From assembly GCF_013009345.1 (NCBI RefSeq), contig NZ_JABELE010000009.1, forward strand, positions 124,001 to 188,000: a stretch of DNA of 64,000 nucleotides, given 5' to 3'. Position numbers and translations under genes: made by a program. Source of the stretch: Acinetobacter geminorum. GTDB taxonomy: Bacteria > Pseudomonadota > Gammaproteobacteria > Pseudomonadales > Moraxellaceae. Of this stretch, positions 40,854 to 50,349 are shown piece by piece; position 1 is the first letter of the stretch; every line of letters starts with the position of its first letter. The notes beneath the pieces were generated by a model. The model had not been told where the DNA came from, ran no database searches, and saw only the letters and a list, made by a program, of their open reading frames with translations.

Positions 40854-41939
40854 TTATTTAGTCGTATCAATAGAGACTAAAACAGATAAACCAGGACGTA
40901 ATAATTCAACATCTTTTTGATTTTCAATAAGCTTAATTCGTAAAGGAAGGCGCTGAACAATCTTGGTAAAGTTACCAGTCGCGTTAGTCGCCGAGATCGG
41001 AGAAAAAAATGCGCCAGTAGAAGGAGAAAAGCTGTCTACCACACCTTTTAATTCAACGTTATAAGCATCTACATAGACATTAACTGGTTGTCCAATCTTG
41101 ATCTTTTTTAATTCAATTTCACGGAAGTTGGCTTCTACATAAACCTGATCTAAAGGAACAACCACCATGAGTGGATTACCAGCACTCACAAAGTTACCTA
41201 CATTAGCTGACTTTTGACCAATCATTCCATCAATAGGTGCACGAACCTCTGTATAGCTCAAATTCAGTTTTGCTTTATCAAGCGCCGCTTGGGCTTGTTT
41301 AAGGGCTGCTTGTTTGGCTTGTACCTGAATCTTGTATTGGTTGAGCTGATACTGTGCATCAATCACTTTTTCTTTACTGCTGTCTAAGTCAGCATATTGT
41401 TCAGTCAATGTAGTCTTAGACTGCTGGGTAATTAATCTAGATTCCGCTCCAAGTGCCTGTAGTTGCTCATAACGCGCCGTATTATCTTTTGTGAGTTTAA
41501 TTCCGGCTTCTACTTTTCTCAGCTGTGCTTCAGTTTCTCGAATAACAGTGGGTTGTCTATCCACTGCGAGCATTGCTTCACTCAGGTCAGCTTGCGCTTT
41601 GGCATAATTAGATTCAGCCTCAGCGAAAGCAGCTTGATAATCACGTGCATCAATCCGCGCTAAAAGTTGGCCTTTTTGTACGGTCTGGTGATCTTTAATG
41701 TAAATTTCCTCAATATTGCCCGACACTTTAGGGGCAATGGTTGAGTACTCTACATCTACACGTGCATCGTCTGTTTCAACAACCGAAGAGGGTAAAAATA
41801 TAAGTTTTAAAACCCACAAAATAGATGCTAAGACAATAATAAACGCAATAGCCATAACCCAATGCTTTTTGAGAAATTGCACCTTGGTTAACTTGGGTGG
41901 TTCGGTATGGGTGGTGTCTTGGGCTTCGAGAGTACTCAT
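40854..41939 (-). CDS. HlyD/EmrA-type periplasmic adaptor of an efflux pump
   Basis: A 361-aa membrane fusion protein. An N-terminal anchor helix (HWVMAIAFIIVLASILWVL) is followed by the beta-barrel/lipoyl start DARVDVEYSTIAPKVSG and IYIKDHQTVQKGQLLARID. A long alpha-hairpin coiled coil (about residues 95-215) precedes the second lipoyl half APIDGMIGQKSANVGNFV. It connects the inner-membrane MFS pump to an outer-membrane channel. It overlaps the pump gene by 4 bp (ATGA), so they are translationally coupled, with the pump gene first. Confidence 0.87.
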   Translation of the reverse strand: MSTLEAQDTTHTEPPKLTKVQFLKKHWVMAIAFIIVLASILWVLKLIFLPSSVVETDDARVDVEYSTIAPKVSGNIEEIYIKDHQTVQKGQLLARIDARDYQAAFAEAESNYAKAQADLSEAMLAVDRQPTVIRETEAQLRKVEAGIKLTKDNTARYEQLQALGAESRLITQQSKTTLTEQYADLDSSKEKVIDAQYQLNQYKIQVQAKQAALKQAQAALDKAKLNLSYTEVRAPIDGMIGQKSANVGNFVSAGNPLMVVVPLDQVYVEANFREIELKKIKIGQPVNVYVDAYNVELKGVVDSFSPSTGAFFSPISATNATGNFTKIVQRLPLRIKLIENQKDVELLRPGLSVLVSIDTTK

Positions 41940-43513
41940 AAAGATTTTCCTGAGTTATGACTATTCATTAACTTAATGAGAGCAATACGTGGCGGATAAG
42001 TTCGAACTGGCAAAATCAACATCACGATGAACAAAATAGCGGTAAGGCCAGCTAAGATGAGATATTGATCGCTAATAACTAAAACTGATTGTTGCGCTTG
42101 AATCGCAGAGTTGAGAGCAGATAAACCACCTGAAACACGATCTGCACCATTTGCGGTGAGCACAGGTGGAGTAAGTGGGTTAATAACAGGGCCTTGAATA
42201 TTTTGGAAAACATGTTGAGCAGTATTTTCAATCAGTCGTGTTGAATGGTATTCACCGCGAACTCGATTGACCCAGTCCAAAATACAAACACCCAGTACAC
42301 CGCTAATAGCACGCGGGGTATTAATCATAGGGGATGCATAAATTGCCATGGTTGGGTGAACGCTGTTTGTTCCCATCATTAAGAGCGAGAGCACGACACA
42401 GGTTTGTCCCAAACATGAGATTGCATGCCAAAAATAAAACTGTTCTTGATTCCATGTAGTATCAAGTTGACTTGCACCTATGCAACCCGCAATGACCAGA
42501 AGTAAGCCAAACCCGTGCACATATCGGCTATCCACCCACGCTTGGTTTAAAAGCTTCACAACAATAGGAATATAGATAAATTGCAATGCCGCAATTTGTA
42601 AGCCAATCCACATGGTCTGAGTGGGTTTATAGCCATGCACAGCACTTAAGTAATTGAGTGGTAATGTGCTGGTGGACATACCAATAATGACAAAGCAAAA
42701 GAGTGCGAAAACAGCATAAGCAAAATTTCTGATTTCGAGCATTTGCGGTTTAATGAGTGGTGAAGGATAGCGCCATTCATGTATGAAAAACCAAGGTAAA
42801 GTGATGGCACTAATTAAAGCTAAAACACAAATGAATTTAGAGTGGAACCAATCTAAATGATTTCCATGCAACAACATGGTGCTCAGGCTCGCTAAGCTAA
42901 TAATTGCTAAAATGGCACCCATCCAATCGTAAGTTTTTATTCTTGAATAATTAAGAGGATCTTGGGGAATCCCAAAATACACCAGAGCAGCACTTAGCGC
43001 ACAAAAAGGAATGGTTTGAAAAAATATCATTTTCCAGCCAATTACATCTAAATAAAAAGCTGAGAGTGCAGTACTTAAGTTGGGAAAGAACGTCGCAGTT
43101 AATGCATAGCAGGCTAATCCCCATAGCCGAATGTCAGGTCCTAAAAATCTAAGCGCACAGGCCATGAGTAAAGGAATGGTTAAACCATTAGCGAGGCCTT
43201 GTAAGCCACGTAATAGATAAAAGATTTCGATATTTGGACTAAAAGGAATTAAAACGCTAGAAAAAAGGCAAAGTCCTATGGCAAAAAGAAGAACTCTGCG
43301 CATAGAAAAAATGACTGCCCAACTCGTAGACAGGATCATTCCAATAATCATTGCACTTGCGTAAATACTGTTAACCCAATAACCCGAGTCGACACTAATG
43401 CCCATTGCACCTCGAATGTCGACTAAAGTAATGCTGGTAATTCGGTTATTAAATTCAACAGTCATTGCAGCAAATATTACACCTGCTAAACCGATGAGTG
43501 GCTTTGTATTCAT
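41936..43513 (-). CDS. MFS efflux pump, DHA2/EmrB-like
   Basis: A 525-aa protein with about 14 hydrophobic helices, the DHA2 length. It begins with the helix FAAMTVEFNNRITSITLVDI; GYWVNSIYASAMIIGMIL is the family's helix 2 region. The typical DHA2 TM1 sequence is modified (no canonical loop 2-3 GxxxDrxGrr), so it is a divergent member. It exports an unknown drug, dye or organic acid together with the adaptor downstream. A TetR gene is divergent, and a perfect palindrome lies in the shared promoter region. Confidence 0.82.
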   Translation of the reverse strand: MNTKPLIGLAGVIFAAMTVEFNNRITSITLVDIRGAMGISVDSGYWVNSIYASAMIIGMILSTSWAVIFSMRRVLLFAIGLCLFSSVLIPFSPNIEIFYLLRGLQGLANGLTIPLLMACALRFLGPDIRLWGLACYALTATFFPNLSTALSAFYLDVIGWKMIFFQTIPFCALSAALVYFGIPQDPLNYSRIKTYDWMGAILAIISLASLSTMLLHGNHLDWFHSKFICVLALISAITLPWFFIHEWRYPSPLIKPQMLEIRNFAYAVFALFCFVIIGMSTSTLPLNYLSAVHGYKPTQTMWIGLQIAALQFIYIPIVVKLLNQAWVDSRYVHGFGLLLVIAGCIGASQLDTTWNQEQFYFWHAISCLGQTCVVLSLLMMGTNSVHPTMAIYASPMINTPRAISGVLGVCILDWVNRVRGEYHSTRLIENTAQHVFQNIQGPVINPLTPPVLTANGADRVSGGLSALNSAIQAQQSVLVISDQYLILAGLTAILFIVMLILPVRTYPPRIALIKLMNSHNSGKSL

Positions 43514-43570
43514 CTTTTACCTTAAATCTTAAACATCAATTCATTGCACGGAGTAGATATTTACTGTACT

Positions 43571-43584
43571 GTACCGATCGGTAC
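43571..43584. promoter_or_regulatory. Palindromic operator between the efflux pump and TetR genes
   Basis: GTACCGATCGGTAC, a perfect 14-bp palindrome with partial TACT/AGTA-like flanks, 58 bp from the pump start and 96 bp from the TetR start. It is the likely site of the adjacent TetR repressor. Confidence 0.72.
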
Positions 43585-43679
43585 TCTACTCTTTAATTAA
43601 ATTTCCGTCAATTCTCGATTTTGAACTTTTCGATGAGTTACACTTAGAACGAAATTGCTAAAATTTTTATAAGGTCAAT

Positions 43680-44303
43680 ATGTCTAGTTTAACGAAAGCT
43701 CATGAAAAAGATCAAAAAATTCTGGATGCAGCAACAAAGTTTTTTTTGATCCACGGCTTTAGTGGAACAACGACCGACATGATTCAAAAGGAAGCGGGGG
43801 TTTCAAAAGCTACTATGTATGGTTGCTATAAGAATAAAGAAGCGATGTTTGCAGCGGTGATCGAACGTCAATGTACCAACATGCAAAAACAAATTATTTT
43901 AGTTGAGACAAAAGCCGACAATTTACGCTCAGCTCTAACTGAAATTGGAAAGACCTATTTGTGTTTTATATTATCGCATTCAGGTTTGGCTTTTTTTAGG
44001 GTCTGTATTGCAGAAGCTGTAAGATTCCCTGAGTTATCTGAAAAATTCTTTGAATTAGGTCCACAGCGTCTAGCAAATATCATTGCAGGATATCTAGAAA
44101 AATCCGTTAGACAGGGCGAAATTGAATTAAGCTCTTCTTCAGAAGTTGCTGCGAATATATTTTTATCGTTATTAAGAAGTGATGCTCATCTAAAATGTTT
44201 GACGCATCCTGATTATTTAATATCAGAGAATGAAATTAGTACTTGGGTTGAGTATGCGGTTGATTTGTTTTTAAAAAATATCAATATTAAAAAAAGTATT
44301 TAA
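43680..44303 (+). CDS. TetR-family repressor of the efflux pair
   Basis: A 207-aa TetR protein. The HTH is at residues 10-55 (ILDAATKFFLIHGFSGTTTD, then GVSKATMYGCYKNKEAMF) and the C-terminal domain is of the AcrR/TetR_C_11 type. Divergent from the efflux operon with a palindromic operator between them, the usual arrangement for a local repressor relieved by pump substrates. The ATG follows ATAAGGTCAAT. Confidence 0.87.
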   Translation: MSSLTKAHEKDQKILDAATKFFLIHGFSGTTTDMIQKEAGVSKATMYGCYKNKEAMFAAVIERQCTNMQKQIILVETKADNLRSALTEIGKTYLCFILSHSGLAFFRVCIAEAVRFPELSEKFFELGPQRLANIIAGYLEKSVRQGEIELSSSSEVAANIFLSLLRSDAHLKCLTHPDYLISENEISTWVEYAVDLFLKNINIKKSI

Positions 44304-44396
44304 AATCACTCTAGGACAAAAAGATCCAAGTGCTGTGAATATTATTACTCAGTTAAAACTGATAAATAGAAAAGCCCTCAATATTCAGGATGTTTC

Positions 44397-45284
44397 TTAT
44401 ATATTCTTAATATCTACTGACGGAGAAACCCCAAAAAAACGTTTATATTCTCTAGAAAATTGCGACAAACTTTCATAACCGACTTGCATGCTGGTAGATG
44501 AAATGTCATATTCTTCGGTCATTAATAAACGCCGTGCTTCGGTCAACCTCATTCTCTTTTGATATTGTAAGGGACTCATGGAAGTTATATCCCTAAAATG
44601 TTGATGAAAACTTGATGCACTCATCCCCATTGTGCTTGCCAGTTCTTCAACACTAAATGATTTTGCAAAATTTGTTTTCAGCCATTCAATCGCTTTCACA
44701 ATTCGATGCCCTGTAGTGCCTGCCGCTACAATACGTTTAAGTCGATCGCCTTGTGGGCTCATCAATAAACGATAAAAAATTTCCTTAATAATAAGAGGAG
44801 ACAAGATGGGAATGTCTTGTGGCGTATCTAGTAGTTTTATTAACCGTATAAACGCATCATTCAGCTCTGAATTGACTACTCCAACCGCCATTCCTTTTTT
44901 CTCAGTATTTACATCTTTAAAAGGAATATGCGCCTCAAGCATGATTTGGGCGAGTACATACGGGTCTAGGCGTAACACGATTGAAAGATAAGGTCGTTCA
45001 ACTGAAGCTTCAAGAACCTGAGCAATTACAGGCAAATCAATTGCAGTAAAAAGGAAATGGTTAGAGTCGTACGTATAGGTTTCTTCGCTAAGAATCACCT
45101 GTTTTTTTCCTTGAGCAATCATACATAGACTGGCATCCATCATGCTGCTACTTGGTTGGGTCAATGTCTCTGCACGATATAAAGTCAGTCCCATAATAGC
45201 TGTTTCGAATGTACCTTTTTCTCGGGTCCATTGATTGACAAGTTGAGCTAATTCTTGATTACTGTCTAGAGACCTATTCGCCAT
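44397..45284 (-). CDS. AraC-family regulator
   Basis: A 295-aa protein with an N-terminal AraC_N (cupin-like) domain containing SSMMDASLCMIAQGKKQVILSE-type family residues. Two C-terminal HTH motifs follow (about residues 200-295; SVEELASTMGMSASSFHQHF and DISSTSMQVGYESLSQFSRE). This AraC_N group is regularly divergent from alcohol or aldehyde dehydrogenase genes, as here, 287 bp from the dehydrogenase. Probably its activator. Confidence 0.87.
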   Translation of the reverse strand: MANRSLDSNQELAQLVNQWTREKGTFETAIMGLTLYRAETLTQPSSSMMDASLCMIAQGKKQVILSEETYTYDSNHFLFTAIDLPVIAQVLEASVERPYLSIVLRLDPYVLAQIMLEAHIPFKDVNTEKKGMAVGVVNSELNDAFIRLIKLLDTPQDIPILSPLIIKEIFYRLLMSPQGDRLKRIVAAGTTGHRIVKAIEWLKTNFAKSFSVEELASTMGMSASSFHQHFRDITSMSPLQYQKRMRLTEARRLLMTEEYDISSTSMQVGYESLSQFSREYKRFFGVSPSVDIKNI

Positions 45285-45571
45285 TCAGATTCTACCGATT
45301 ACCCTCTGTGTTTTTATTGTAGGCATTTCAAATAAGAAAAATAGTGAGAAGTACAACAATTCGGAGGATTAGGCAAATCTGTGAGAGGAATAGAACAACA
45401 CTCTACAACTTTCATTTTTATACTGAGGAACATGGCAAAAAACTGATTGATTCAATTTTGCTGGATCACCGTTCCCAAAACGTATTCATGGGTTTTCAAA
45501 ATCAATAGCCATTAATGAATATCCAGTGAAGGAATCATTTCTATTTAAACATTAAACACGAGAGAAAAAAT

Positions 45572-46624
45572 ATGACAACTGAAGTTTTAGGTTATGCCGC
45601 GCTGTCATCAGAAACTCCTTTAGTTCCGTTTAAATTTGAACGTAGAACCCCACGTGAAGATGATGTTGTTATTCAAATTGAATACTGTGGTGTTTGCCAT
45701 TCCGATCTACACCAAGCTAAAAATGATTGGGGATTTAGTGCTTATCCTTTAGTTCCGGGTCATGAAATTGTCGGGCGTGTCACCTCAATTGGCCCTAAAG
45801 TCACAAAGTATAAAGTTGGTGATTTAGTGGGCATTGGCTGTATGGTCGACTCATGCCGTACTTGTTCTGCTTGTCATTCAGGGTTAGAGCAATATTGTGA
45901 AGAAGGTAACATCCAGACTTATGGCGGCGTAGATCGCCATGACCAACGCCCAACTTATGGTGGATATTCACAAAGCATTACCTGTAGCCAAGATTTTGTA
46001 TTAAAAGTACCTGAAAATCTGGATGCTCAAGCTGTGCCACCACTGCTTTGTGCTGGCATTACCACTTGGTCGCCACTACGTCACTGGAATGTTGGCAAAG
46101 GTAGTAAAGTCGCTGTAGTGGGGTTAGGTGGTTTAGGGCACATGGCAATTAAACTTGCCAATGCTCTAGGCGCTGAAGTGACATTATTTACCCGCTCAGC
46201 AAACAAAGAACAGGATGCAAAACAACTTGGCGCACATCATGTTGTGTTATCAACAGATGACACTCAAATGAAATCAGTATTAAATCAATTTGATCTAATT
46301 GTTGATACTGTGCCTTATGACCATGATTTAAAGCCTTATATTCCAACTTTAGCTTTAAATGGAACCATTGTGTTGGTTGGATATTTAGGTGAAATTAGCG
46401 CAAATTCAGTACCTATGATTTTAGGGAGAAAATCAATTGCAGGGTCGGTCATTGGTGGAATTAAAGAAACACAAGAGCTACTCGATTTTTGTGGTGAGCA
46501 TAATATTGTTTCTGAAGTTGAGATGATTGATATGAAAAATATTAACGGAGCTTTTGAGCGTATGTTAAAGAGCGATGTGAAGTATCGTTTTGTGATTGAT
46601 ATGAAAACACTGTCTGAAGATTAA
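45572..46624 (+). CDS. Zinc-dependent NAD(P)H alcohol dehydrogenase (YahK/cinnamyl-alcohol type)
   Basis: A 350-aa medium-chain dehydrogenase. Catalytic zinc ligands are in CGVCHSDLH (about residue 39) and GHE (about residue 63). The structural zinc site is CRTCSACHSGLEQYC (about residues 94-108), and the Rossmann GLGGLGHMA is near residue 186. It reduces aldehydes, probably with NADPH, like YahK. The divergent AraC gene is the likely activator. GAGAGAAAAAAT before the ATG is a usable ribosome-binding site. Confidence 0.87.
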   Translation: MTTEVLGYAALSSETPLVPFKFERRTPREDDVVIQIEYCGVCHSDLHQAKNDWGFSAYPLVPGHEIVGRVTSIGPKVTKYKVGDLVGIGCMVDSCRTCSACHSGLEQYCEEGNIQTYGGVDRHDQRPTYGGYSQSITCSQDFVLKVPENLDAQAVPPLLCAGITTWSPLRHWNVGKGSKVAVVGLGGLGHMAIKLANALGAEVTLFTRSANKEQDAKQLGAHHVVLSTDDTQMKSVLNQFDLIVDTVPYDHDLKPYIPTLALNGTIVLVGYLGEISANSVPMILGRKSIAGSVIGGIKETQELLDFCGEHNIVSEVEMIDMKNINGAFERMLKSDVKYRFVIDMKTLSED

Positions 46625-46641
46625 TTTAGTAGTTATTTTCG

Positions 46642-46671
46642 GCTGTGCATACTATGCGTAGTGTGCACAGC
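46642..46671. other. Long perfect-arm hairpin after the alcohol dehydrogenase
   Basis: GCTGTGCATACTA (46642-46654) and TAGTGTGCACAGC (46659-46671) pair along 13 bp with one G-T type mismatch around TGCG. It has no T run, so it is either an unusual terminator between convergent genes or a protein-binding palindrome. Confidence 0.6.
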
Positions 46672-46696
46672 TCAAAAGTTTAATACCAATGTGAGT

Positions 46697-48040
46697 TTAT
46701 GATTTAGACGGGATGTATTTACGCATAGCAAAGATAAATAGCGTAAATAAAATACTAAAACCAAAAACAGGTAAGCTAAGCCCTAACACGATTCCCACCA
46801 ATATTAACCATATTTTTTGTGAACCAGTTGCACGATTCCAAATCAATAAGCTTTGACCAACAAAGTGAGTTGTCATGAGTTTTAAATTCGAGTTTTTAAA
46901 CGCAGCTCTATATCCGTAAATAATCATAATACACAGTGCGGAAGCATAAAGTGCCAGTATCAATTGATTTATCCAACCAAATAAAACCCCGATATGGGCA
47001 TCAACTCCCCAACGAGTGAGTTTTGCCACTAACGAGTAGTCTTTAAACGCAAGTTGATCGATGACTTTGTGTTGTTCCATATCAATGGCGATACTGTCTG
47101 CTTGAGTTGGCCATTTGCGCTGAATTTCGGCTACAGTCCAAGCTTGATTTCCACTAGTCGGTGATTTGATTTGTATTTGTGCTGCATCAATACCATGTGC
47201 TCTAGCGATTGAAAGAGCAGTATCGTACTCAGTCGAAACAATATTTAAATTAAGATTTTCACTATGAGGCATCTCGTGATGTTCATGGTGCATCACTGTA
47301 GGTAAATTATCTGTTTGAAGGGAAGTTGCTAATGTTGGCGTTTGCCAGTTAAGCCACTGACGAGCAACTCGAATATTATCTCCAGCCCACTGGGACCATG
47401 TAAGCCCCGTAATGGCGATTATTAATAAGAGAGGAAATAGACCTAAACCCAATGTGCTATGCCATCTTAATAATCTATTTTTTTGTGTCTGTCTAATTTT
47501 AAGATTTTGACGGCGTTTCCACCAATTATAAAGTCCGGTTAAAGTCAAAATTGCTAACCAGCTTGCAGCCAGTTCACTATAAAAGCGCCCCCATTTTCCT
47601 AGTAATAAATTGCTATGTAACTGGTCGAGCGTAGTTCGAAATGGCAGAACCCCACTGGTACCATAAACCGCTAGATGACCTTTGGCTTTAAGTGTAAAAG
47701 GATCAATAAAAACGGCTTCACTTGTAAAAGCGTGGATAGGGTCTGAAAAAATTACACGTGTTGTCTGATCAGAGCTAGGAGCTGGCCTAACTTCAATCAC
47801 CTGTGCAGACTTTGGCATTACTTGCTTTGCAGCTTCAATTTGCTGGCTCAGCTTATGTGGTGGTTGCTTCAATGGCTCAACGTATAGAACATCTTTATAA
47901 ATCGCTTGTTCAAGTTGAGGTGTAATCGCATAGAGTAAGCCGGTGAATGCTGCGACCAATATAAATGGTGCAATAAAAAAACCGGCATAAATATGAATTA
48001 AACGGTAAAGACTACGCCAGAAAGATGATTGGGTCAGCAT
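46697..48040 (-). CDS. PepSY-associated TM protein (putative inner-membrane metal/siderophore reductase)
   Basis: A 447-aa protein with four or five membrane helices: IHIYAGFFIAPFILVAAFTG (residues 15-34), then WLAILTLTGLYNWW (about residue 164), GLGLFPLLLIIAITGLTW and two C-terminal helices. A periplasmic PepSY-like domain lies between helices 1 and 2, and a second soluble region has a His-rich HHEHHEMPHSE. It belongs to the PiuB/FpvG-like group, some of which reduce ferric siderophores in the periplasm. It lies downstream of, but separated by a terminator from, the multicopper oxidase. Confidence 0.82.
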   Translation of the reverse strand: MLTQSSFWRSLYRLIHIYAGFFIAPFILVAAFTGLLYAITPQLEQAIYKDVLYVEPLKQPPHKLSQQIEAAKQVMPKSAQVIEVRPAPSSDQTTRVIFSDPIHAFTSEAVFIDPFTLKAKGHLAVYGTSGVLPFRTTLDQLHSNLLLGKWGRFYSELAASWLAILTLTGLYNWWKRRQNLKIRQTQKNRLLRWHSTLGLGLFPLLLIIAITGLTWSQWAGDNIRVARQWLNWQTPTLATSLQTDNLPTVMHHEHHEMPHSENLNLNIVSTEYDTALSIARAHGIDAAQIQIKSPTSGNQAWTVAEIQRKWPTQADSIAIDMEQHKVIDQLAFKDYSLVAKLTRWGVDAHIGVLFGWINQLILALYASALCIMIIYGYRAAFKNSNLKLMTTHFVGQSLLIWNRATGSQKIWLILVGIVLGLSLPVFGFSILFTLFIFAMRKYIPSKS

Positions 48041-48278
48041 CGGAAGTTAATGTCTATCAGATTTTGGGCTGGATTATAACGAGTTATTTATTTTAATGTT
48101 GATTGTGCAGTAACCACTATTAAATTATTTGAGTAGCTCTGATGTGCACTTTTTAAGCCAATAATTAAATGGTTTTTATTGCTTGGTAAATTTTATACCT
48201 TTTTCTATTTACTATTTAAGACTTTATTTGATAACTCTACAACTTATAATTCAAACTGTTTTGCTTCCTTATTAGTAT

Positions 48279-48313
48279 TAAAAAACCGCTTATTTTAATA
48301 TAAGCGGTTTTAT
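48279..48313 (-). terminator. Terminator after the multicopper oxidase
   Basis: AAACCGCTTA / TAAGCGGTTT stem; the A run on its left is the T run for the minus-strand operon. It lies about 30 bp beyond the oxidase stop. Confidence 0.85.
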
Positions 48314-48341
48314 TAGAATAAAGTTTTACTGCAGTCCAGAA

Positions 48342-50306
48342 CTAGTGATGGCCTTGTGAAACTCCACCATTTCCATCAGGAAGAGTAATTCGAATATTTT
48401 GCATCATGCCTTGATCTTCATGATCCAAAATATGGCAGTGCAATACAAAGTCACCGATGTAGCGTTGGTACTTGGTTCTCACAATGACTTTATAACTGGC
48501 TCCTTGTACGTTTTTAACCCAGATTGTATCTTTCCATGTCCCTTTTAGACCACGATATTGTGGATCAGGTGCAGCCGTTTTGTCATAGTCATCCACGGCA
48601 TTTATATCACTGACATCTTTACCGTTAGGGTCATACACTGCTACGACTTGAAATGGGTTTACATGAATATGAAAAGGATGGCTAGCTAATTTAGAGGTGA
48701 GTATCCATTCATCGGTTTTGCCTAACTCGAGCGTACGGTCAATTCGATCTGGTTGATACGGTTTTCCATTCACCAGAAACTGAACTGGATCAGCATTTGT
48801 ATCAATATTAAATTCTAAAAATTGTTTATACGGTGTAGTTGGTAAGTCCTGATGAGGAACAAAATGACTAAGCTTCAGATTTTGTTGTAAATCTTGAAGA
48901 ACTGCGGGACGCATATCTGGGGCAATATTTCGGTATGCATTATTGCTTAAAGCCGTTGTTAAAGACTGCGTAGCAGAGCTGGCTTTATTGACTTGAACTA
49001 TACCGAGTAAGTGCTTCTGTGAAAGTGTACGGTCCACGTTAGCAGAAGCCGAAGCCGCTTCATCAATTAAACAATAACGACCTTCTTGAGGGAATTGAAT
49101 TAATGCGTCATAACGATAACCTGGTTGAAAGACTGTTACTGTTTTGTCCATAACTTGTTTGAGAGTTAGACCGTCGGCTGCGATGATGTGTTGACTCACA
49201 ATAGGTCCTGTACAACTTTCACTTAATAATTTCTTTTCACCCATTGGTGTTAAATTGAGTTTGGATGGAATATTTTGCATTTGACGAACGCTTAAGTTGA
49301 TACTATCGCGAACACCTGCATGTACCATCCGCCAACGCTCAACTTGTCCTGCAACCGCTTGAGTGATGAAGGGTTGAACTTCTCCATTGATGCTCGTATA
49401 TCGTCCTGATTTTCCCCAATCGCCGGGGCCAAAACCCTGATAATCTCTAATTTCACCAATTTGATTGTTTTGGCAAATATAGTTGCCATTTTGATCGGTT
49501 TCGATTTTTCCGTTAGCATCGTAGCAAGCATATTGGATTTGCTGAAAAACCAGAGTTCTTTCTTTAAAACCATAAGTGAGTAAATCTAAATCACCTGACT
49601 TATTTGGGGTAGGCTGGCGATATCCACGAATAATTAACGCACCCGCCATACCACTTGCAACTTGAATCGCGGTTGAACCATGTCGATGTGGATGGTACCA
49701 AAATGTTCCGGCTGGATGATCGGATGGAATGTTGTATTCATATTGGAAATTAACACCCGGATTAATCGAAATTAAAACGTTATCACTATTTCCTGCTGGG
49801 TTAATCCATAAACCGTGAGTGTGCATGTTAGTGCCATCAAAACAATGTGGTTTATTCACATCAAAATGATCGCCAGTACAACTTGGGTCTTTAGGAAATT
49901 TTTTGTGAGTAATCGGGTCTGTATCAAGTTGATTATCTAAGTTTGCTCGTACAGTTTCTCCCGGAAATATTTCAATCGTCGGAGCAATATAAGGCGTATT
50001 GGGCTGTGTATTTGTACCTTGATAACTACGTAAAAGGACTTCGTCATAACGATTTGTCGCTGGGTTCCAAAGTCTGTTCCTCGTTTTTTTAACTTCCCAT
50101 GTAAACAATGCTTCATTTGAAGATTGCATTTGTGGAGCGTTTGTTGGTGACGTAGTAGATTTAGGTTTGGCAATTAATGCGACATGATTACGCGCAACAG
50201 CCATATCGGGTGGGTCTTCTAATATACGTTCAGAAGTATCATTTGCTGATACACACCAACTCACTAAGGTTAGAGGTATGCATAATATTAAATGAGCTAT
50301 TTTCAT
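48342..50306 (-). CDS. Secreted multicopper oxidase (laccase-like)
   Basis: A 654-aa protein with a Sec signal peptide (residues 1-21, no twin Arg). All copper motifs are present: MHTHGLW (about residue 158), FWYHPHRHGS (about 204), HPFHIHVNPF (about 541) and HCHILDHEDQGMM (about 625), where Cys-His and the downstream Met form the T1 site. Such enzymes oxidise phenols or metals with reduction of O2 to water. It is preceded by the tyrosinase gene with a 43-bp gap on the same strand, so both secreted copper enzymes come from one operon. The substrate is unknown; phenolics or catechols fit the partner. Confidence 0.88.
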   Translation of the reverse strand: MKIAHLILCIPLTLVSWCVSANDTSERILEDPPDMAVARNHVALIAKPKSTTSPTNAPQMQSSNEALFTWEVKKTRNRLWNPATNRYDEVLLRSYQGTNTQPNTPYIAPTIEIFPGETVRANLDNQLDTDPITHKKFPKDPSCTGDHFDVNKPHCFDGTNMHTHGLWINPAGNSDNVLISINPGVNFQYEYNIPSDHPAGTFWYHPHRHGSTAIQVASGMAGALIIRGYRQPTPNKSGDLDLLTYGFKERTLVFQQIQYACYDANGKIETDQNGNYICQNNQIGEIRDYQGFGPGDWGKSGRYTSINGEVQPFITQAVAGQVERWRMVHAGVRDSINLSVRQMQNIPSKLNLTPMGEKKLLSESCTGPIVSQHIIAADGLTLKQVMDKTVTVFQPGYRYDALIQFPQEGRYCLIDEAASASANVDRTLSQKHLLGIVQVNKASSATQSLTTALSNNAYRNIAPDMRPAVLQDLQQNLKLSHFVPHQDLPTTPYKQFLEFNIDTNADPVQFLVNGKPYQPDRIDRTLELGKTDEWILTSKLASHPFHIHVNPFQVVAVYDPNGKDVSDINAVDDYDKTAAPDPQYRGLKGTWKDTIWVKNVQGASYKVIVRTKYQRYIGDFVLHCHILDHEDQGMMQNIRITLPDGNGGVSQGHH

Positions 50307-50349
50307 AATGAATATAGGCCTGAAAAAATCAGGCCTCTCCCTTAAATTA

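Noticed and set aside
49292..49573. 93-codon frame inside the multicopper oxidase gene
   Set aside because: It is out of frame with a complete oxidase whose motifs are intact.
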